The translations under genes were made by a program, and so were the position numbers. From assembly GCA_965153355.1 (NCBI GenBank), contig OZ231126.1, positions 17,546,001 to 17,610,000 of the forward strand: a DNA stretch of 64,000 bases. The letters run 5' to 3'. How positions within the stretch are numbered: the stretch's first letter is position 1; each line of letters opens with the position of its first letter. Below the pieces are notes generated by a model that saw nothing but the letters and a program-made list of their open reading frames with translations, had not been told where the DNA came from and searched no databases. Source of the DNA: Flaccisagitta enflata. Lineage: Eukaryota > Chaetognatha > Sagittoidea > Aphragmophora. This document shows, piece by piece, positions 48,319 to 60,300 of this stretch.

Positions 48319-48400
48319 TTTTTATTCAGGGTTAGGGGTAGGGTTAGGTTTAGGGTTAGGGCTCGGGGTGGTTTTAGGGTTAGGGTTAGGGTCAGGACTA
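48319..48400. repeat. Interstitial telomere-like repeat (TTAGGG variants)
   Basis: About a dozen TTAGGG or near variants (TTAGGGG, TAGGGT, TTTAGGG) over roughly 80 bp, within gene B intron 4. The unit matches the canonical telomere sequence of most non-arthropod, non-nematode animals. Confidence 0.85.
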
Positions 48401-49188
48401 GCGTTGGGGGCTAGGTGAGAGCTGGGTTAAATACATTTCAACTCGAATCTACTTGAATTAAAGCTTCGCCCAAACGGGAAAACCCAATAAAAACAAAAGA
48501 TCAGTATCGTCTCGGACATAACTTCCTCCCATTCATCCCATAGTATTACCTAGAGACCATAACTTAGGTCCCAAGCTTAGTTCTAGACGTGGTGAAGGAA
48601 AGTTATACTCTTTGTATCATTAGTTGTCCCCGTTTAGGCCGCCGAAAAAAAAAAACATTCATGGTCGATACAGCTAAGCTCGGACGGAACGACGGACGGA
48701 TCAACCACTTTCGATATAGACTTTTATACATTCGCGAGTAAAAACGACCTAAAGTAGGGCAAATTAAATCTTTTTTTTTCTCTTTCTTAACCCAAACCGG
48801 AAATGTCTCTTTAAACAATCTAAGAAAGATAAGACAAGTTCTGTGCTCAAGCGCACTCAAAATGGCAATTCTAAAGTCATCGCCGCTCTCGAAAAGATTT
48901 ATATCGCTTTGTTACAATCAACGGGGGCGCGCTAAAATAGAAGCTACATACAGGCACATATTCTTTGTATTAACAACTTTCATAGAGTTCATGTTCAAGT
49001 TAGGCAAATTGGTCCTGACTGTCCGCAATGACAATCAAATGATTAGTAGAAAGACGTTTATTAGTTTTTCTTTTTCCTCTATGTAACTGGATTTGGAATG
49101 TATGCGTGGCGTGGGGGGAAGGAGCGTCCTAGATGACAACGAAAAAAAAGTAACCATATCAACCATTTAACAAATCACCTAAACTAAC
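48401..49188. other. Gene B intron 4 with a degraded HT1-like copy
   Basis: 48661-48745 contains CGGACGGAACGACGGACGG and ends ATTCGCGAGTAAAAAC, resembling an HT1 3' half with a decayed stem. The rest shows nothing recognisable. Confidence 0.4.
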
Positions 49189-49324
49189 CTGACATCGTGC
49201 GTGATGACGTGACATGATCTGGTCATGACGTCATCGTTTCCGGTGGAAGTCAAGTTGATCGTCGACGCCGCCATCGCGTCAACGCCACTTCGATCTGGTC
49301 GTCGACGACCAAGTTTCTCAGAAC
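49189..49324 (-). CDS. Gene B, exon X4
   Basis: A 136-base exon between acceptor TTTTCTTCTAACAG and donor GTCAG/GTTAGT. Two bases in and two bases out agree with X3 and X5. It encodes a basic stretch (GSEKLGRRRPDRSGVDAMAA) and then TINLTSTGNDDVMTRSCHVI. The basic segment continues the KKHKRSRSQ end of X3. Too short to stand as an open frame alone, its support comes from the splice sites and phases. Confidence 0.65.
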
Positions 49325-50050
49325 CTGTTAGAAGAAAATTATCGATGTATCAATCGAAGTAGAACAACAACAGTAACCATAACTACAACAACAACAAACC
49401 ACCACCACAACAAATCATAACCACAAAACATAACAACAATACACTACAATCAGACATACAAATTATTCAAATCATCCGTGGAGCACAAAATTCTTCACTT
49501 AGTTCCCGCTGCACATGATAAATTACCGAAAATTTGCCATGAGTAGACTGAACCATCGAGGCCCTTGCCGCTTTAGTCCTGACTTACAAGTTGCACGAAG
49601 TTAATGAGGCTCCACTATAGAGCACGGGGCCGCGAAACGACAGCGATCCCTGTTATCCCACTCGTCGTTGAAAGTGGAAACAGACTCAGCGCGAAGATTT
49701 CTGGTGACAGAGCTTTTTTCAGTAAAAATAAAATACATTGTCAGCATCATCTTTTTGGATATCACCTAAACTGAAACAAATTCTTTTTTTTTTTTGCATA
49801 TGGAAAATGTTCATATTGTCTCGTCACTTGGTTAATACAGTATGTTGATACTCAGCTTTCATTCCAACATAGTGAAGTTCAAATGTTTGTCATTTTGAGA
49901 AACAGAAATCCTAAAACTCCAATATGCAAATCAGGTTATGGATGATGAAAATATTACCATTGCCATCCAACTCACAAGTCACAACAAGATTTCCCGACTA
50001 GCATTTAGTCCTTCCGAAGAGCGGCGCTTGTTGTTCCTCCACAATCTGTG
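49325..50050. other. Gene B intron 3
   Basis: Short AAC/ACC repeats (about 49362-49440); otherwise featureless. Confidence 0.45.
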
Positions 50051-50054
50051 TCTG

Positions 50055-50275
50055 ACCACAACAACAACAAACCACCACAACAACAACAAACCACCACAAC
50101 AACAAACCACCACAACAACAAACCACCACAACAGCAAACCACCACAAGTAAAATAAACCACCACCACAACAACAAACCACCACCACAACAACAACAACAG
50201 CAACAACGACAACAACAACAACAACGATAACAACAACATCAACAACAAAAACAAAAACAAAAACAACAACAACCA
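50055..50275. repeat. (AAC)n/(ACC)n compound microsatellite
   Basis: AACAACAAACCACC units, then AAC and CAAAAA. It abuts the donor of gene B exon X3. Valine/tryptophan frames on the minus strand are repeat translations. Confidence 0.95.
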
Positions 50276-50284
50276 CCTTATCAC

Positions 50285-51014
50285 CTTGACTTCTGCTTCT
50301 TTTGTGTTTTTTTATATGATTTCCTCCTCCAAAACAGCCCATGAGTTTTTTCGATCCCGTTGTTTCCGGCGATGAACTCGAGTCCCTCGAATTCCTCATT
50401 ACCGGATCCATCGCAGACGACGGTGACGCCGCCGCTGATGGTAAAGAGACCGGCGTCACTGGCGTCACAGCCGGAGAAAGAGGCGCCGCTTTCAACGCCA
50501 CGTTTTCTATGATGACGGTGGCGCCGGAAACAGATGGACACGCTGCAGCAGCGTTATTATTTGATGAAGAAGTTGAAGGTCGTGCTGCTGTTGCAGCGGC
50601 TGACGTCGATGCTGCCGCCGTCGACGACGAAGTGGAATGATGAACCGACGCCGGCGTCGATGAACGTCGAGGTCGGTCAGAGGCGCCGCTGCCGCCGATG
50701 AAAAAAGTCGCTGTAGGCGGCGGCGTCGTCGGCGTGGAAGCTGCTGTTGCGTCGACAAACACTTCGTCGGAAGTGCCGACGACGGCGTCGAGAGGCGAAG
50801 AAGGATGTCGAGTGGAGGAGGATGAGGAAGAGCGTTGTTGTTGATGCTGTTGTTGGTGCTGCTGCGAGGAAGGACGCGGTTGCGGTGGCGCCGCCGTTGA
50901 GTGTGCGTTAGGAAAGGAGGCCGAGTGTGGGAAAGAAGAAGAAATTGTCGGATGAGGAGGATGCATCGTTTGAAGGCCGGATGATGTCCCCACGTATGTC
51001 GGCGACGATGACAG
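50285..51014 (-). CDS. Gene B, exon X3
   Basis: A 730-base exon with acceptor CCTATCATTATTTCAG and donor CAAG/GTGATA. It enters in phase 0 and leaves in phase 1. It encodes SSSPTYVGTSSGLQTMHPPH, long Ser/Thr/Ala/Pro-rich sequence with a QQHQQQHQQQ run, a FIGGSG segment, and a C-terminal patch with TGSKKLMGCFGGGNHIKKHK followed by RSRSQ. Third-base G/C preference and frame conservation across long low-complexity sequence suggest real coding. The cysteine- and lysine-rich end could bind membrane or nucleic acid; that is speculation. Confidence 0.7.
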
Positions 51015-52085
51015 CTGAAATAATGATAGGTAAGTCACAGTGCAAACGAAGGCAAAATTAGGCAACCATACATATTCATAACCTGCTTTACTTTTAACTT
51101 ATAACAAATCAAAGTATATTTTGTTTTTTTTAGTTTTATTATTCACATACTTAATACTTAAGAATAAAAACAAACCAAGAAACATGATATTGCATTGGTG
51201 AGAGACAGAAACAATCACTCATTTGCAAGAATTTGCTGAAAATACAGTTGCAAAAATTTAAGAAGCAGTTAGGTGAAATTCTAAGACTGTCTCCAGATGC
51301 AAATTTTTGCATTTTTAAGAACATGGCCCTATTCTTTTATGTTTTAAAAATAGAGCTATGTTTTTGGAAATGCAAATTTGTCAAATTAGAAGCCGGCTTA
51401 GAATTTCACCTAAGACAACTCCGATTGCAAAGTCAAATTTTCTTTATAAATCCACAATTTTTTCATCATTTATCTTCATTTTTCATACATGTAGGTGAGA
51501 TATCAACAATCTTTCATGCAAAAATATCATTTATAAAAATGAATGAACCTACTTTTAGTTTAAAAAATCATTATTTGATGATATTTAAAATTGTCTAAAA
51601 AATGTGTTGACTCAATAAATTTTGTCTTCGTTTGCACTGTGACGTAACAAGAAAAAAAAATGAAATCATTGAAATTTTTTTTCTAAAGATTTGATAATGA
51701 TGATGATGATAAATCGTGCATAGCTTGAAGCTTTCGAATATTCTTTTTTTTTTATCGGAAAGCGTCAATAAAGTGCTCCATTTTTTTTCAATGCACATTA
51801 TCGATGGCCTAAAGAAACGGAAAACGTCTGAATAAAGAGAATGTAGAGCAAAATAATACTTTTTATTCCGACTTATTTGCCCGCATTTTTTTCTTTGCAA
51901 TTTTTTTACAAATTTCATGGCCCAATTAATTAAAAGCGTTTACTTCTTCCTCCGTCCGAGATTTTGAGAGCGTAAAACTGGTTAAAATATCGCGCAAAAT
52001 TATGGAAAATCATAAAAGCGTGACTGAAAACTCGAGGACTCGAATTGACAATTGAAGGATAAACGACTTTCGCCTCCAGAAAATC
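51015..52085. other. Gene B intron 2, unique part
   Basis: AT-rich. An open plus-strand frame at 51233-51598 has AT-driven composition and no splice support. Nearby CAAATTTTTGCATTTTTAAG and TGTTTTTGGAAATGCAAATTTG may be a small inverted repeat (51298-51378). Confidence 0.4.
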
Positions 52086-52284
52086 TTTTTAGTCGCGTGC
52101 TACGCGACTCTACACCCCGCTTTGTCGGTTCGTCGGTCTGTCCGTCGGTCCATCACATTTTACTTTTTTTGTTGTTTTTTTTTGCGGTCTATGGCCTCAC
52201 TGCTCCTGCCCAAATGATCAAGTGACCTCAAATACAGCCCTTGCCCACCCGCACGCGACTGGGGTAGCCGTGTATCCGGCCTTG
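52086..52284 (-). mobile_element. HT1 element, copy 11
   Basis: On the minus strand: CAAGGCCGGATACACGG, CCAGTCGCGTGCGGGTGGG, and the end AGTCGCG-TAGCA-CGCGACT followed by AAAAAG. Close to the family consensus. In gene B intron 2. Confidence 0.9.
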
Positions 52285-52644
52285 TTTATCCGGAATCCAA
52301 TAATACAGAAAATAAAAGCATAGGAGAACAAAAAAAAAAAGAAAAACAAAGAAAGAAATAAATTTTCTCCATTATTCTTAATTGAGTTTTTTTCTGTGTG
52401 AAGGAATAATTGCAGTGAGTATTGTCTTCGGTAATTGGAAATTAATTGGCAATTTTGTAGTCAAGACTCGAAGGAACTTGAAAAGAGCAGCGAGAATTTT
52501 TAAAAGTCCGGGTTCAAAGGTTGGGTATCGCTCCCGCTTGTTTCTGTTAGTGCTGAGTAAATCGACAGTTGTTGCAAGGAAAAATTGAAACAAAGATTTG
52601 GACTGAAATTTGAGTTTTTGGAATAAGACCATAAATGAACAATT

Positions 52645-52703
<59 letters not shown>

Positions 52704-53327
52704 AATCATATCATGATGATCCCTATGATTTCCTTCCTGCACGACAATTGCCGATTATCGGAGATATGCACTTATGAACTCTCTGTGCATAGCAACATGT
52801 TCGATGGTCCAAGGTTTCGGTATGAAGAATATCAATTAATCCGATGCTAATAAGTTGTTATGCGAATGCAAATGTTCGGTATCAATCTTTCAATCGCGTT
52901 AGAAATTCTAAAGGCAGTAAAATTAGTAAGAATTTAGTTATTTTGAGAAAAAAAACGTTGCCAACTAACTTCTACAAGATGTTTGTAAAAATTGCAGAAA
53001 AAAATAACTCATAAGTTGTGCATCGAGCGTTATATCACTTGGACCAACAGTTAGAGCAGACGAAAAGTGAGAGATCGTATTGAGTAAAACAAAATACAGG
53101 AGAATAAGAGGAGAATAAACAGTAAATAATGATTTTATCGAAAGGTTAACGACCAATTAAACGAAAGACGAGCGTACGAAAAATTTCTGAAAAACAAAAA
53201 AATTGAAGAAAAGGGGATTTCGAAACAACGGATGAGAGAAAAGAGCAAGGCAATGAAATGTCCAAACGATGCGTTCAATCGAGATATATACATATGAACA
53301 TCAAGATATCAAGAAATGACATGACTT
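52285..53327. other. Gene B intron 2, featureless apart from a (CT)n tract
   Basis: CT dinucleotides at about 52649-52700. No other feature seen. Confidence 0.45.
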
Positions 53328-53394
53328 TGAACGGACAGACGGACGTACGGATTAACAAGTCCTCTTTGAGAGTTGCGATGCGCATCTAACAAAT
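53328..53394 (+). mobile_element. HT1-like 3' half
   Basis: GAACGGACAGACGGACGTACGG followed by AGAGTTGCGATGCGCATCTAAC. The stem is imperfect (AGTTGCG against CGCATCT). It lies directly upstream of HT2 copy 3. Confidence 0.5.
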
Positions 53395-53400
53395 CATCCA

Positions 53401-54039
53401 AGGATCGCACATGGTCAGCGGTACCCGATGCCCTGCTTGGAGTGATAAGCTGAAGAATTGACAGAGAGCAGGGCAGCGGCCTCAAAGGGCCGATGTCCTA
53501 TGGGATACAGGGGTGAATTTCCAGATGTCCTGAGAGGGCGTATTTGAGGCCTTGGTAGCAACTTTTCATGTTATTCAATAGGAATTTTGCATTTTTTTCA
53601 ATTTCTCGTCAATTTACCATGTTATTCAATGGGAATTTTACATTTTTCTCAATTTTTATTATTTTCTATGTTATTCAATGGGAATCATTCATTTTTAGTC
53701 GCGGATAAGCAACTTTATAAGAGGCTTTGTCCGTCCGTCCATCCGTTTATCCGTCGGTCGGTCTGTTGGTCCATTGGTGAGCACGAGTTGAAAAGTGGAA
53801 AAAACAGCGTTTCCGCCCCTGCCCACTCGTCCGTGACTGGTATTTGCCGTGTATCCGGCCTTGTTTCGTTAATTCTCTATGTTATTCAATGGGAAGTTTG
53901 TATTTTGTCAATTTCCCATGTTATTCAATGGGAATATGAGGCTTGAGAAGCTTCAGGGGGGACGTACGGATGGACGGACATCTGGAAATTCACCCCTGTG
54001 TCCTACAGGACATCGGCCCTTAGGGGCCGCTACCTAAAA
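53401..54039 (+). mobile_element. HT2 composite element, copy 3 (third cargo, with nested HT1)
   Basis: The head ATGGTCAGCGGTACCCGATG and block GGGCAGCGGCCTCAAAGGG lead into a minisatellite built on ATGTTATTCAATGGGAA. The tail is GACATCGGCCCTTAGGGGCC, then GCTACCTAAAAA. An HT1 element (53692-53863) is nested inside the minisatellite. In gene B intron 2. Confidence 0.8.
53692..53863 (-). mobile_element. HT1 element, copy 12 (nested)
   Basis: On the minus strand: CAAGGCCGGATACACGG, GACGGACAAAGCC and the end AGTTGCTTATCCGCGACT plus AAAAA. It interrupts the ATGTTATTCAATGGGAA minisatellite inside HT2 copy 3, so it is the younger insertion. Confidence 0.85.
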
Positions 54040-54334
54040 AGGGCATCGGAAACCTTTAGCGTACATGGATGTAGTAATTAAAACACCTTTTCATGACCCG
54101 GCATGACCGGAACTATTATCCCATCAGATTTGAGAGATTGAGAAAGACGATATTTACGTAACAGATTCATTAATTTTGCCTCGAAAAACGAAGGTTTGGG
54201 AAAAAAGGGCGAGAACATGGGAATCATCATGGGAAAGGTTATATTTACTCGAAAGACAGGGAGGGGGAAGAAAAAAAAAGGATTCATGAAATCTGTAAGA
54301 GGAAAATCAACTGACACTGAATATGTGGCGGAGA

Positions 54335-54521
54335 AGAAGAAGAAAAAGAAGAAAAAGAAAAACAAGAAGAAGAAAAAGAAGAAGAAGAAGAAGAAGAAGA
54401 AGAAGATGAAGAAGAAGAAGAAGAAGAAGAAGAAGAAGAAGAAGAAGAAGAAAACAGAAAAAGAAGAAAAAAGAAAAAGAAAAAGAAAAAGAAAAAGAAG
54501 AAAAAGAAGAAAAAATAGAAA

Positions 54522-54551
<30 letters not shown>
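54335..54551. repeat. (GAA)n, (GAAAAA)n tract
   Basis: About 215 bp of GAA/GAAAAA units leading straight into an HT1 3' end. Confidence 0.95.
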
Positions 54552-54552
<1 letters not shown>

Positions 54553-54606
54553 GACCGACGGACACAGCCATTTATACTTTGTAGAGGTGCATTGTCGCAC
54601 CTAAAA
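54552..54606 (+). mobile_element. HT1 3' end fused to a GAA array
   Basis: GACCGACGGACACAGCC followed by the perfect stem AGGTGC-ATTGTC-GCACCT... plus AAAAAG. Same stem class as copy 2 (7259-7375). No CAAGGCC start was found upstream; the GAA array may be its internal cargo. Confidence 0.7.
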
Positions 54607-54649
54607 AGACACTTTGAAATTTAAAGACGATGATGAAGAAGATAAGGAA

Positions 54650-54753
<104 letters not shown>

Positions 54754-54987
54754 GCAAGACGAAAGAAAACGAAATAAGAGGAATAGCGCAAACAGAGTTT
54801 AGCGTATGTATATGCGCAATGTAAACACAACATACGATTTGAAGAATGAAATCGTTGGTAGAAAACAAAGATTTAGGGCAAAAGCAAATCTGATAAGAAT
54901 TAGGGGCAACGCAAATATCAGGCAACCTCCGCCGAGATTTATCAAAAAGATACGTGCGTATCAACATCTTTTTGCCAAAAAATATGG

Positions 54988-55090
<103 letters not shown>

Positions 55091-55456
55091 CATAAAGTCA
55101 AGCGCAAAAAGTTAGTCGAGTAATACAATAACAAGTTAACGACCGGATGTTTGGATTCTATTACCATTTTCCGAGATTACCCTCATATTCCGAAGTCATT
55201 AAGAGCCAGGTTTTCCGACTCATCCATGACCCATCCTTCCGACTGATCATTGCTATAGACAAGTATAGTGCAATCGTCTTACTCAGAGCCGCGACCTTGT
55301 TTGCTAATCACGATTTTGCATGCAACAAAAGGAATGTCCAATGAGAGTCTGTCTGTCAGTTGTTAACGCGTTCAGTAGACGAAACAAAAAGTGTCCGGCT
55401 TTCCGTTTTAATCTTGAAGATCTTGGTTTCTTTTAGAAGATTAAACACTGTATTAC

Positions 55457-56006
55457 CTGTCTCATCTGAAATCCTCCGCTGCCACTTTCCGCCATCATCT
55501 GCTGCGTGGCGGCTCTTTCCTCTTCCGCGGGCGCTTCCGAGATGCGCCTCAAGTCTTGACTGGAAGCGATGAGATGCAAAGAGACGCTGGCGTGACTGGA
55601 AGACGACGTCGACATGCCATTGGAGGAGATGGAGGAAGATCCCGCCGAGGACCCACGGGTCGGAGGAGGAGGAGGAGGGGGTTGGTAGGAACGACATCTT
55701 GACCCTCCTCCTCCGCCTCCACTTCCGTTTCCACCTCCTCCGCCGTTGGAAGTTGACGACGTCGTCGAATCGCCCGCAATCTGCACCGCGCCGGCAGCCA
55801 GACCCGGACAAGAAGCGTATCTCGCCGAAGCGGCGGCGTTCGGATTGGGAGCGACGCCGTTTACGCCGCTATTTCCGGTTATCCCGACGCCGGAAGCGCC
55901 ATCGACGCCAACGTTGACGCGCCGATCGATGTCCTCGTGATAGGAGTATCGAGCTGAAGGATTCGAATCGCCGTTTCGCCGACTGTGACACCTCTGCTGA
56001 TACGTG
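55457..56006 (-). CDS. Gene B, exon X2
   Basis: A 550-base exon with acceptor CTCTACCGCATATCAG and donor AGACAG/GTAATA. Its first base completes a Ser codon started in X1; it leaves in phase 0. It begins TYQQRCHSRRNGDSNPSARY, then a Gly/Val/Asn-rich stretch, a GGGGGNGSGGGGGG run, RSYQPPPPPPPTRG (a possible SH3 or EVH1 ligand) and HLIASSQDLRRISEAPAEEE. The RRISEAP segment resembles a basophilic kinase phosphosite. Domain-free and probably disordered; family not recognised. Confidence 0.7.
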
Positions 56007-56665
56007 CTGATATGCGGTAGAGGAAATAAAGAGTTGTCGGTCAGTCTTGATACAGTGCCGACAGATGATTGGCAATAAAATAAATGGAGGACATAAGATT
56101 CTGGACATTCCAAATCGTAATCTAATTGCAATGGAAAACAATGTTTGATATGAATTGAGGGCTGAGGCAGGACAAAATCACATCTTTCACTCATGCCAAC
56201 GCAACTTTATCACTTCACACTCACCCTTGCGCGGATCCACTGGGAAGTTGACTCTGGTTTGCGCCCATTTTGCCACTCGCCTTCCAATCGGGCAAAGTTC
56301 CGTTGGGAGAAAACGAATTTCGATCTAATCGAAATTGGGACCCAAAGCTGGACTTGGACTGCAGTCTGTTGTAGAGAGAGAGAGTAAATAACTTTCAACC
56401 CAAATCTTTCCATAATTCTTATAGCTATTAGCAAACGAATGAAATGCAGTCAATGGGTCGATGAAAGAACGAGTGAGTGAATGAATGAAAAAATGAATGG
56501 AATGTATGAATAAATGAGTTAATGAATGGTAGAATGAATAAATGATCGAATGAGTGAATGAATGAATGAATTTAAGTGAATGAAAGAAAGAATAAAGCGG
56601 AGGAAGTAAACCCTCTTTTTTCAGAAAATTCATTCATTGGAAGCAATCATCATGGAAATTCAAAC
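56007..56665. other. Gene B intron 1
   Basis: Degenerate AATG/GAATGA repeats at about 56470-56590; otherwise featureless. Confidence 0.5.
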
Positions 56666-57638
56666 CTGTTCAAATTTTGATAAGAGTTTTCCGCTCCATC
56701 AGAGGACAAGTTCCACACGGAATAGCTTTTGATGACAGGCAACCCTCCTTGTGCCTTGGGTCCTGGTCCGAAGTGTTCAATCGGTCCGAGAGAAGCTCTT
56801 CTATCCTGTCGACAGCCGGGAGGAGGCCGATGAGGAGGAGGAGGCGGAGCAGGATGCGGCAGAGGAAGGGAAATAGGTTGAGTGGCGTTTTCTCTGACGC
56901 TGACAGATGGCGTTTGAGTAGTCCACGTCACAGTTGATGGCGCGATGGCGGAAGACGATGAAGACGCTGGAAGAAAAACGGAAGTGAAGCACTTGGAAGT
57001 TGGCGCCGCGGCAGTGACGAGGCGGTAGGATGCGGCAGTAAGTGCGACGGTGGAGCACGAGGTGACGCTAGTTGAGGGTAAAGTTGCTGATTGTACCGAT
57101 GAGGCAGAAGCGGGAGACGCCGGTGTCGCTGGCGACAGCGGTACTTTAGAGGCGCATGAAGGAACGGAAGGCTGCGCCGACGAAGCGAAATCAAAATTGA
57201 ATCGATTCGAAACTGATTCTAGGAATTCGGATTTTGGCCTAGAATCCGCTGATCGTGATTTTCTGGCTACACTGCCGCTGCAACCATTATCACCGCCACT
57301 ACCACCACCTCTTTGGCCGCCACTGACAAAGACGACGTTGTTTTTTGACAAATCGACGAAAGACGCGTAATGAGTTTGGAATCCGTTGTCAAGATTGATA
57401 ACGTCGATCGGACGGCACGCGCTGCTTCCGCCGCCGCCGCTGCTGCTGCTACGAGGCTGCTGTCGCTGTCTTTGCTGTATTTGATCGTGTTGATGTTGAG
57501 AGGAATCCCCGGCTTTGACCCCGACGTGAGTCAAGTCTAATGCCGACGCGCTAAAGGCAACGCGTCGAGTTGTCGGGACGCGACGTCGGTGACGATAATC
57601 AGCCGATGAGAAGGAAGAAGAAGACGCAGAAGGAGGGG
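56666..57638 (-). CDS. Gene B, exon X1
   Basis: A 973-base exon open throughout in one frame, with acceptor TTTTCTCCCCTTTTCAG and donor GAACAG/GTTTGA (a weak donor). It encodes Ser-rich sequence, RHRRRVPTTRRVAFSASALD, then CRPIDVINLDNGFQTHYASF and VDLSKNNVVFVSGGQRGGG, a long Ser/Thr/Ala/Pro stretch, a PHPAPPPPPHRPPPG proline tract, and GGLPVIKSYSVWNLSSDGAE near the end. The non-repetitive blocks (IDVINLDNG, LPVIKSYSVWNL) are the best anchors for a family search. Entry needs one base from an upstream exon, which would lie beyond or inside the tandem array at 57.7-62.7 kb. Start codon not found. Confidence 0.7.
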
Positions 57639-57699
57639 CTGAAAAGGGGAGAAAACATTCAGAAAATGGCAAATGAATGTCTTAAGGACGTTTTCTTTG

Positions 57700-59394
57700 G
57701 AAAGATGGATCCTCATGTACCCCGCCCTCATGTACCCCAAAATGAGAAACTGGCTCTATATAGTGGGATTTTTTAATATGTACCCTCCATGTACCCCTAC
57801 ACAATAGCCTGGGGATTGATCTCTCATGTACCCTAAGTTATGCTCATGTACCTTTCATTGAAACTGGGGATTGATCCCTCATGTACCCAAAGTAACCCTC
57901 ATGTACCCCTTTTATTGAGAGTGGGTTTCAATCTCTCATGTACCCCTCATGTACCCCCTTCTATTCTCCATGTACTCTTCATTGAGACTGGGTTTCGATC
58001 TCTCATGTACCCTTCATGTACCCCCTTTGCTTCTCCATGTACCCTTCATTGAGACTGGGGTTTGATCTCTCATGTACCCCCCATGTACCCACTTCGATTC
58101 TCCATCAACCAATGCAAATTCCATGTTACATGACATGACATGCTATCTCGGAAACCGTTGATCGTAGAGCTTTCTAAGTGTCACCAAAAGTTCCATTTGA
58201 CAACTAGATGTAAGTTGATGTTAGACATGTCACAACATAAGCTGAGATAAATAGTTCCAGAGTAATAATGTAAAAACTGAAACTCACCATAATATGCAAA
58301 TGAGGAGAGCCTTTATTGAGACTGTGTTTCGATCTTTCATGTACCCCTCATGTACCCCATTCCATTCTCCATGTACCCTTCATTGAGATCGGGGTTTGAT
58401 CTCTCATGTACCCCTTATGTACCCCCTTTGCTTTTTCATGTACCCTACAATGAGACTGGGTTTTGATCTCTCATGTACCCCTCATGTACCCCCTTCTCTT
58501 CTCTATGTACCCTTCATTGAGACTGGGTTTCAATCTCCCATGTACCCCTCATGTACCCCCTTTCTTTTCTCCGTGTACCCTCATTGACACTGGGTTTTGA
58601 TCTCTCATGTACCCTCATGTACTCCCTCTTACTCCATGTACCCTACACAGACTGTTTCGATCTCATGTACCCCTCATGTACCCCCTTCTCTCCTCTATGT
58701 ACCCTTCATTGAGACTGGGTTTCGATCTCTCATGTACCCTCTATGTACCCCCTTGCTTCTTCAAGTTCCTACAATGAGACTGTTTTGATCTCATGTACCC
58801 CCATGTACCCCTTTCTTTTCTATGTACCTTCATTGAGACTGGGTTTCAATCTCTCAACCCTCATGTACCCCCCTTTCTTTTCTCCATGTACCCTTTTGGG
58901 ACTGTTTTGAGCTCTCATGTACCCCTCATGTACCCCCTTCTTATCTCCATGTACCCTTCATTGAGGTTGGGTTTTGATCTCTCATGTACCCCTCATGTAC
59001 CCCATTCCATTCTCAATGTACCCTTCATTGAGACTGGGGTTTGATCTCTCATAACCCCTCATGTACCCCCTCCTTATCTCCATGTATCCTTCATTGAGAC
59101 GGGGTTTCGATCTGTCATGTACCCCTCATGTACCCCCATTGTTTCTCCATGTACCCTACAATGAGACTGGGTTTTGATCTCTCATGTACCCCTCATGTAC
59201 CCCATTCCATTCTCCATGTACCCTTCATTGAGACTGGGGTTTGATCTCTCATGTACCCCTCATGTACCCCGTCTTTATCTCCATGTATCCTTCATTGAGA
59301 CTGGGTTTCGATCTCTCATGTACTCCCTCTTTATTTCCATGTACCCTACAATGAGACAGGGTTTGGATCTCTCATGTACCCCTCATTTACCCCC
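57700..59394. repeat. About 67-bp tandem array, part 1
   Basis: Units of the form CTCATGTACCCCCTTCTCTT, TCCATGTACCCTTCATTGAG, ACTGGGTTTCGATCTCTCATG, repeated more than 20 times. A unique stretch at about 58095-58320 interrupts it. Short frames across it are repeat translations. It lies in the 5' intron of gene B or upstream of that gene. Confidence 0.9.
58095..58320. other. Unique insert within the tandem array
   Basis: About 225 bp unlike the array, with CCATGTTACATGACATGACATG near the left side. No terminal repeats or target duplication recognised. Confidence 0.5.
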
Positions 59395-59750
59395 TTTTGG
59401 GCAGCGGCCCCGAAGGGGCCGATGACCTATGCTTTCACACAGGAGAAATTTCTCCTCCGTACCCCCCCTCCTCCTCCGTCCCCCCCCATACCCCTTCAAG
59501 ACCAAATCTCAGCCTTGAGGTCCAAATCCCAGCCTTGAGGCCCAAATCCCAGCCTTGAGGCCCAAATCCCAGCCTTGAGGCCCAAATCCCCACCTTTAAG
59601 CTCAAATCCCAGCTTCAAGGCCCCAATTCCAGCCTCCAGGCTCAAATAAAAACAGCATAGGTCATCGGCTCCTTCGGGGCCGCTGCCCCTCTCACCACCT
59701 CACACCCTCATACACATAGGGGCAACGGGTACCGCTGACCATCTAACGCT
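59395..59750 (-). mobile_element. HT2 composite element, copy 4
   Basis: Reverse orientation: TTTTGGGCAGCGGCCCCGAA, a pyrimidine run, about six CCCAAATCCCAGCCTTGAGG units, AAAACAGCATAGGTCATCGG, and GGCAACGGGTACCGCTGACC then ATCTAACGC. First of three consecutive copies inside the tandem array. Confidence 0.9.
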
Positions 59751-59821
59751 TCTTCTTCTTCTTCTTCTTCTTCTTCTTCATCTTTGTTTTCTTCTTCTTC
59801 TTCCTTTTAGCAGCTTCTGAT
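59751..59821. repeat. (CTT)n between HT2 copies
   Basis: CTT trinucleotides joining copies 4 and 5. Confidence 0.9.
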
Positions 59822-60300
59822 CTGCCAATGACCTATGCTTTTCACACAGGGCAAATTTCTCCCTCCTCCTTCTCTCTCTCCTTCTTCCTCGCTTTGGCCT
59901 CGAGACTCCAACTCCCAGCCTCAGGCCCAAATCCCAGCCTCAAGGCCCAAATCCCAGCCTCAAGGCTCAAATCCCAGCCTCAAGGCCCAAATCCCGGCCT
60001 TGAGGCCCAAATCCCAGCCTCAAGGCCCAAATCCCAGCCTTGAGGCCCAAATCCCAACCTTGAGGCTCAAATCCCAGTCTCGAGGCTGAAATCCCAGTCT
60101 CGAGGCTGAAATCCAAGCCACGTGGCTCAAATCCCCACCTTTAAGCTCAAATCCCAGCTTCAAGGCCCCAATTCCAGCCTCCAGGCTCAAATAAAAACAG
60201 CATAGGTCATCGGCTCCTTCGGGGCCGCTGCCCCTCTCACCACCTCACACCCTCATACACTCACATAGGGGCAACGGGTACCGCTGACCATCTAACGCTT
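59822..60300 (-). mobile_element. HT2 composite element, copy 5
   Basis: Same architecture as copy 4 with about 13 cargo units. Its outer GGGCAGCGGCCCC end is replaced by GATCTGCCAATGACC, so its 3' hairpin is lost. Confidence 0.85.

Noticed and set aside
51233-51598. A 121-residue plus-strand frame in gene B intron 2
   Set aside because: Phe/Ile/Lys-rich composition follows AT-rich DNA, with no splice sites and no recognisable family.
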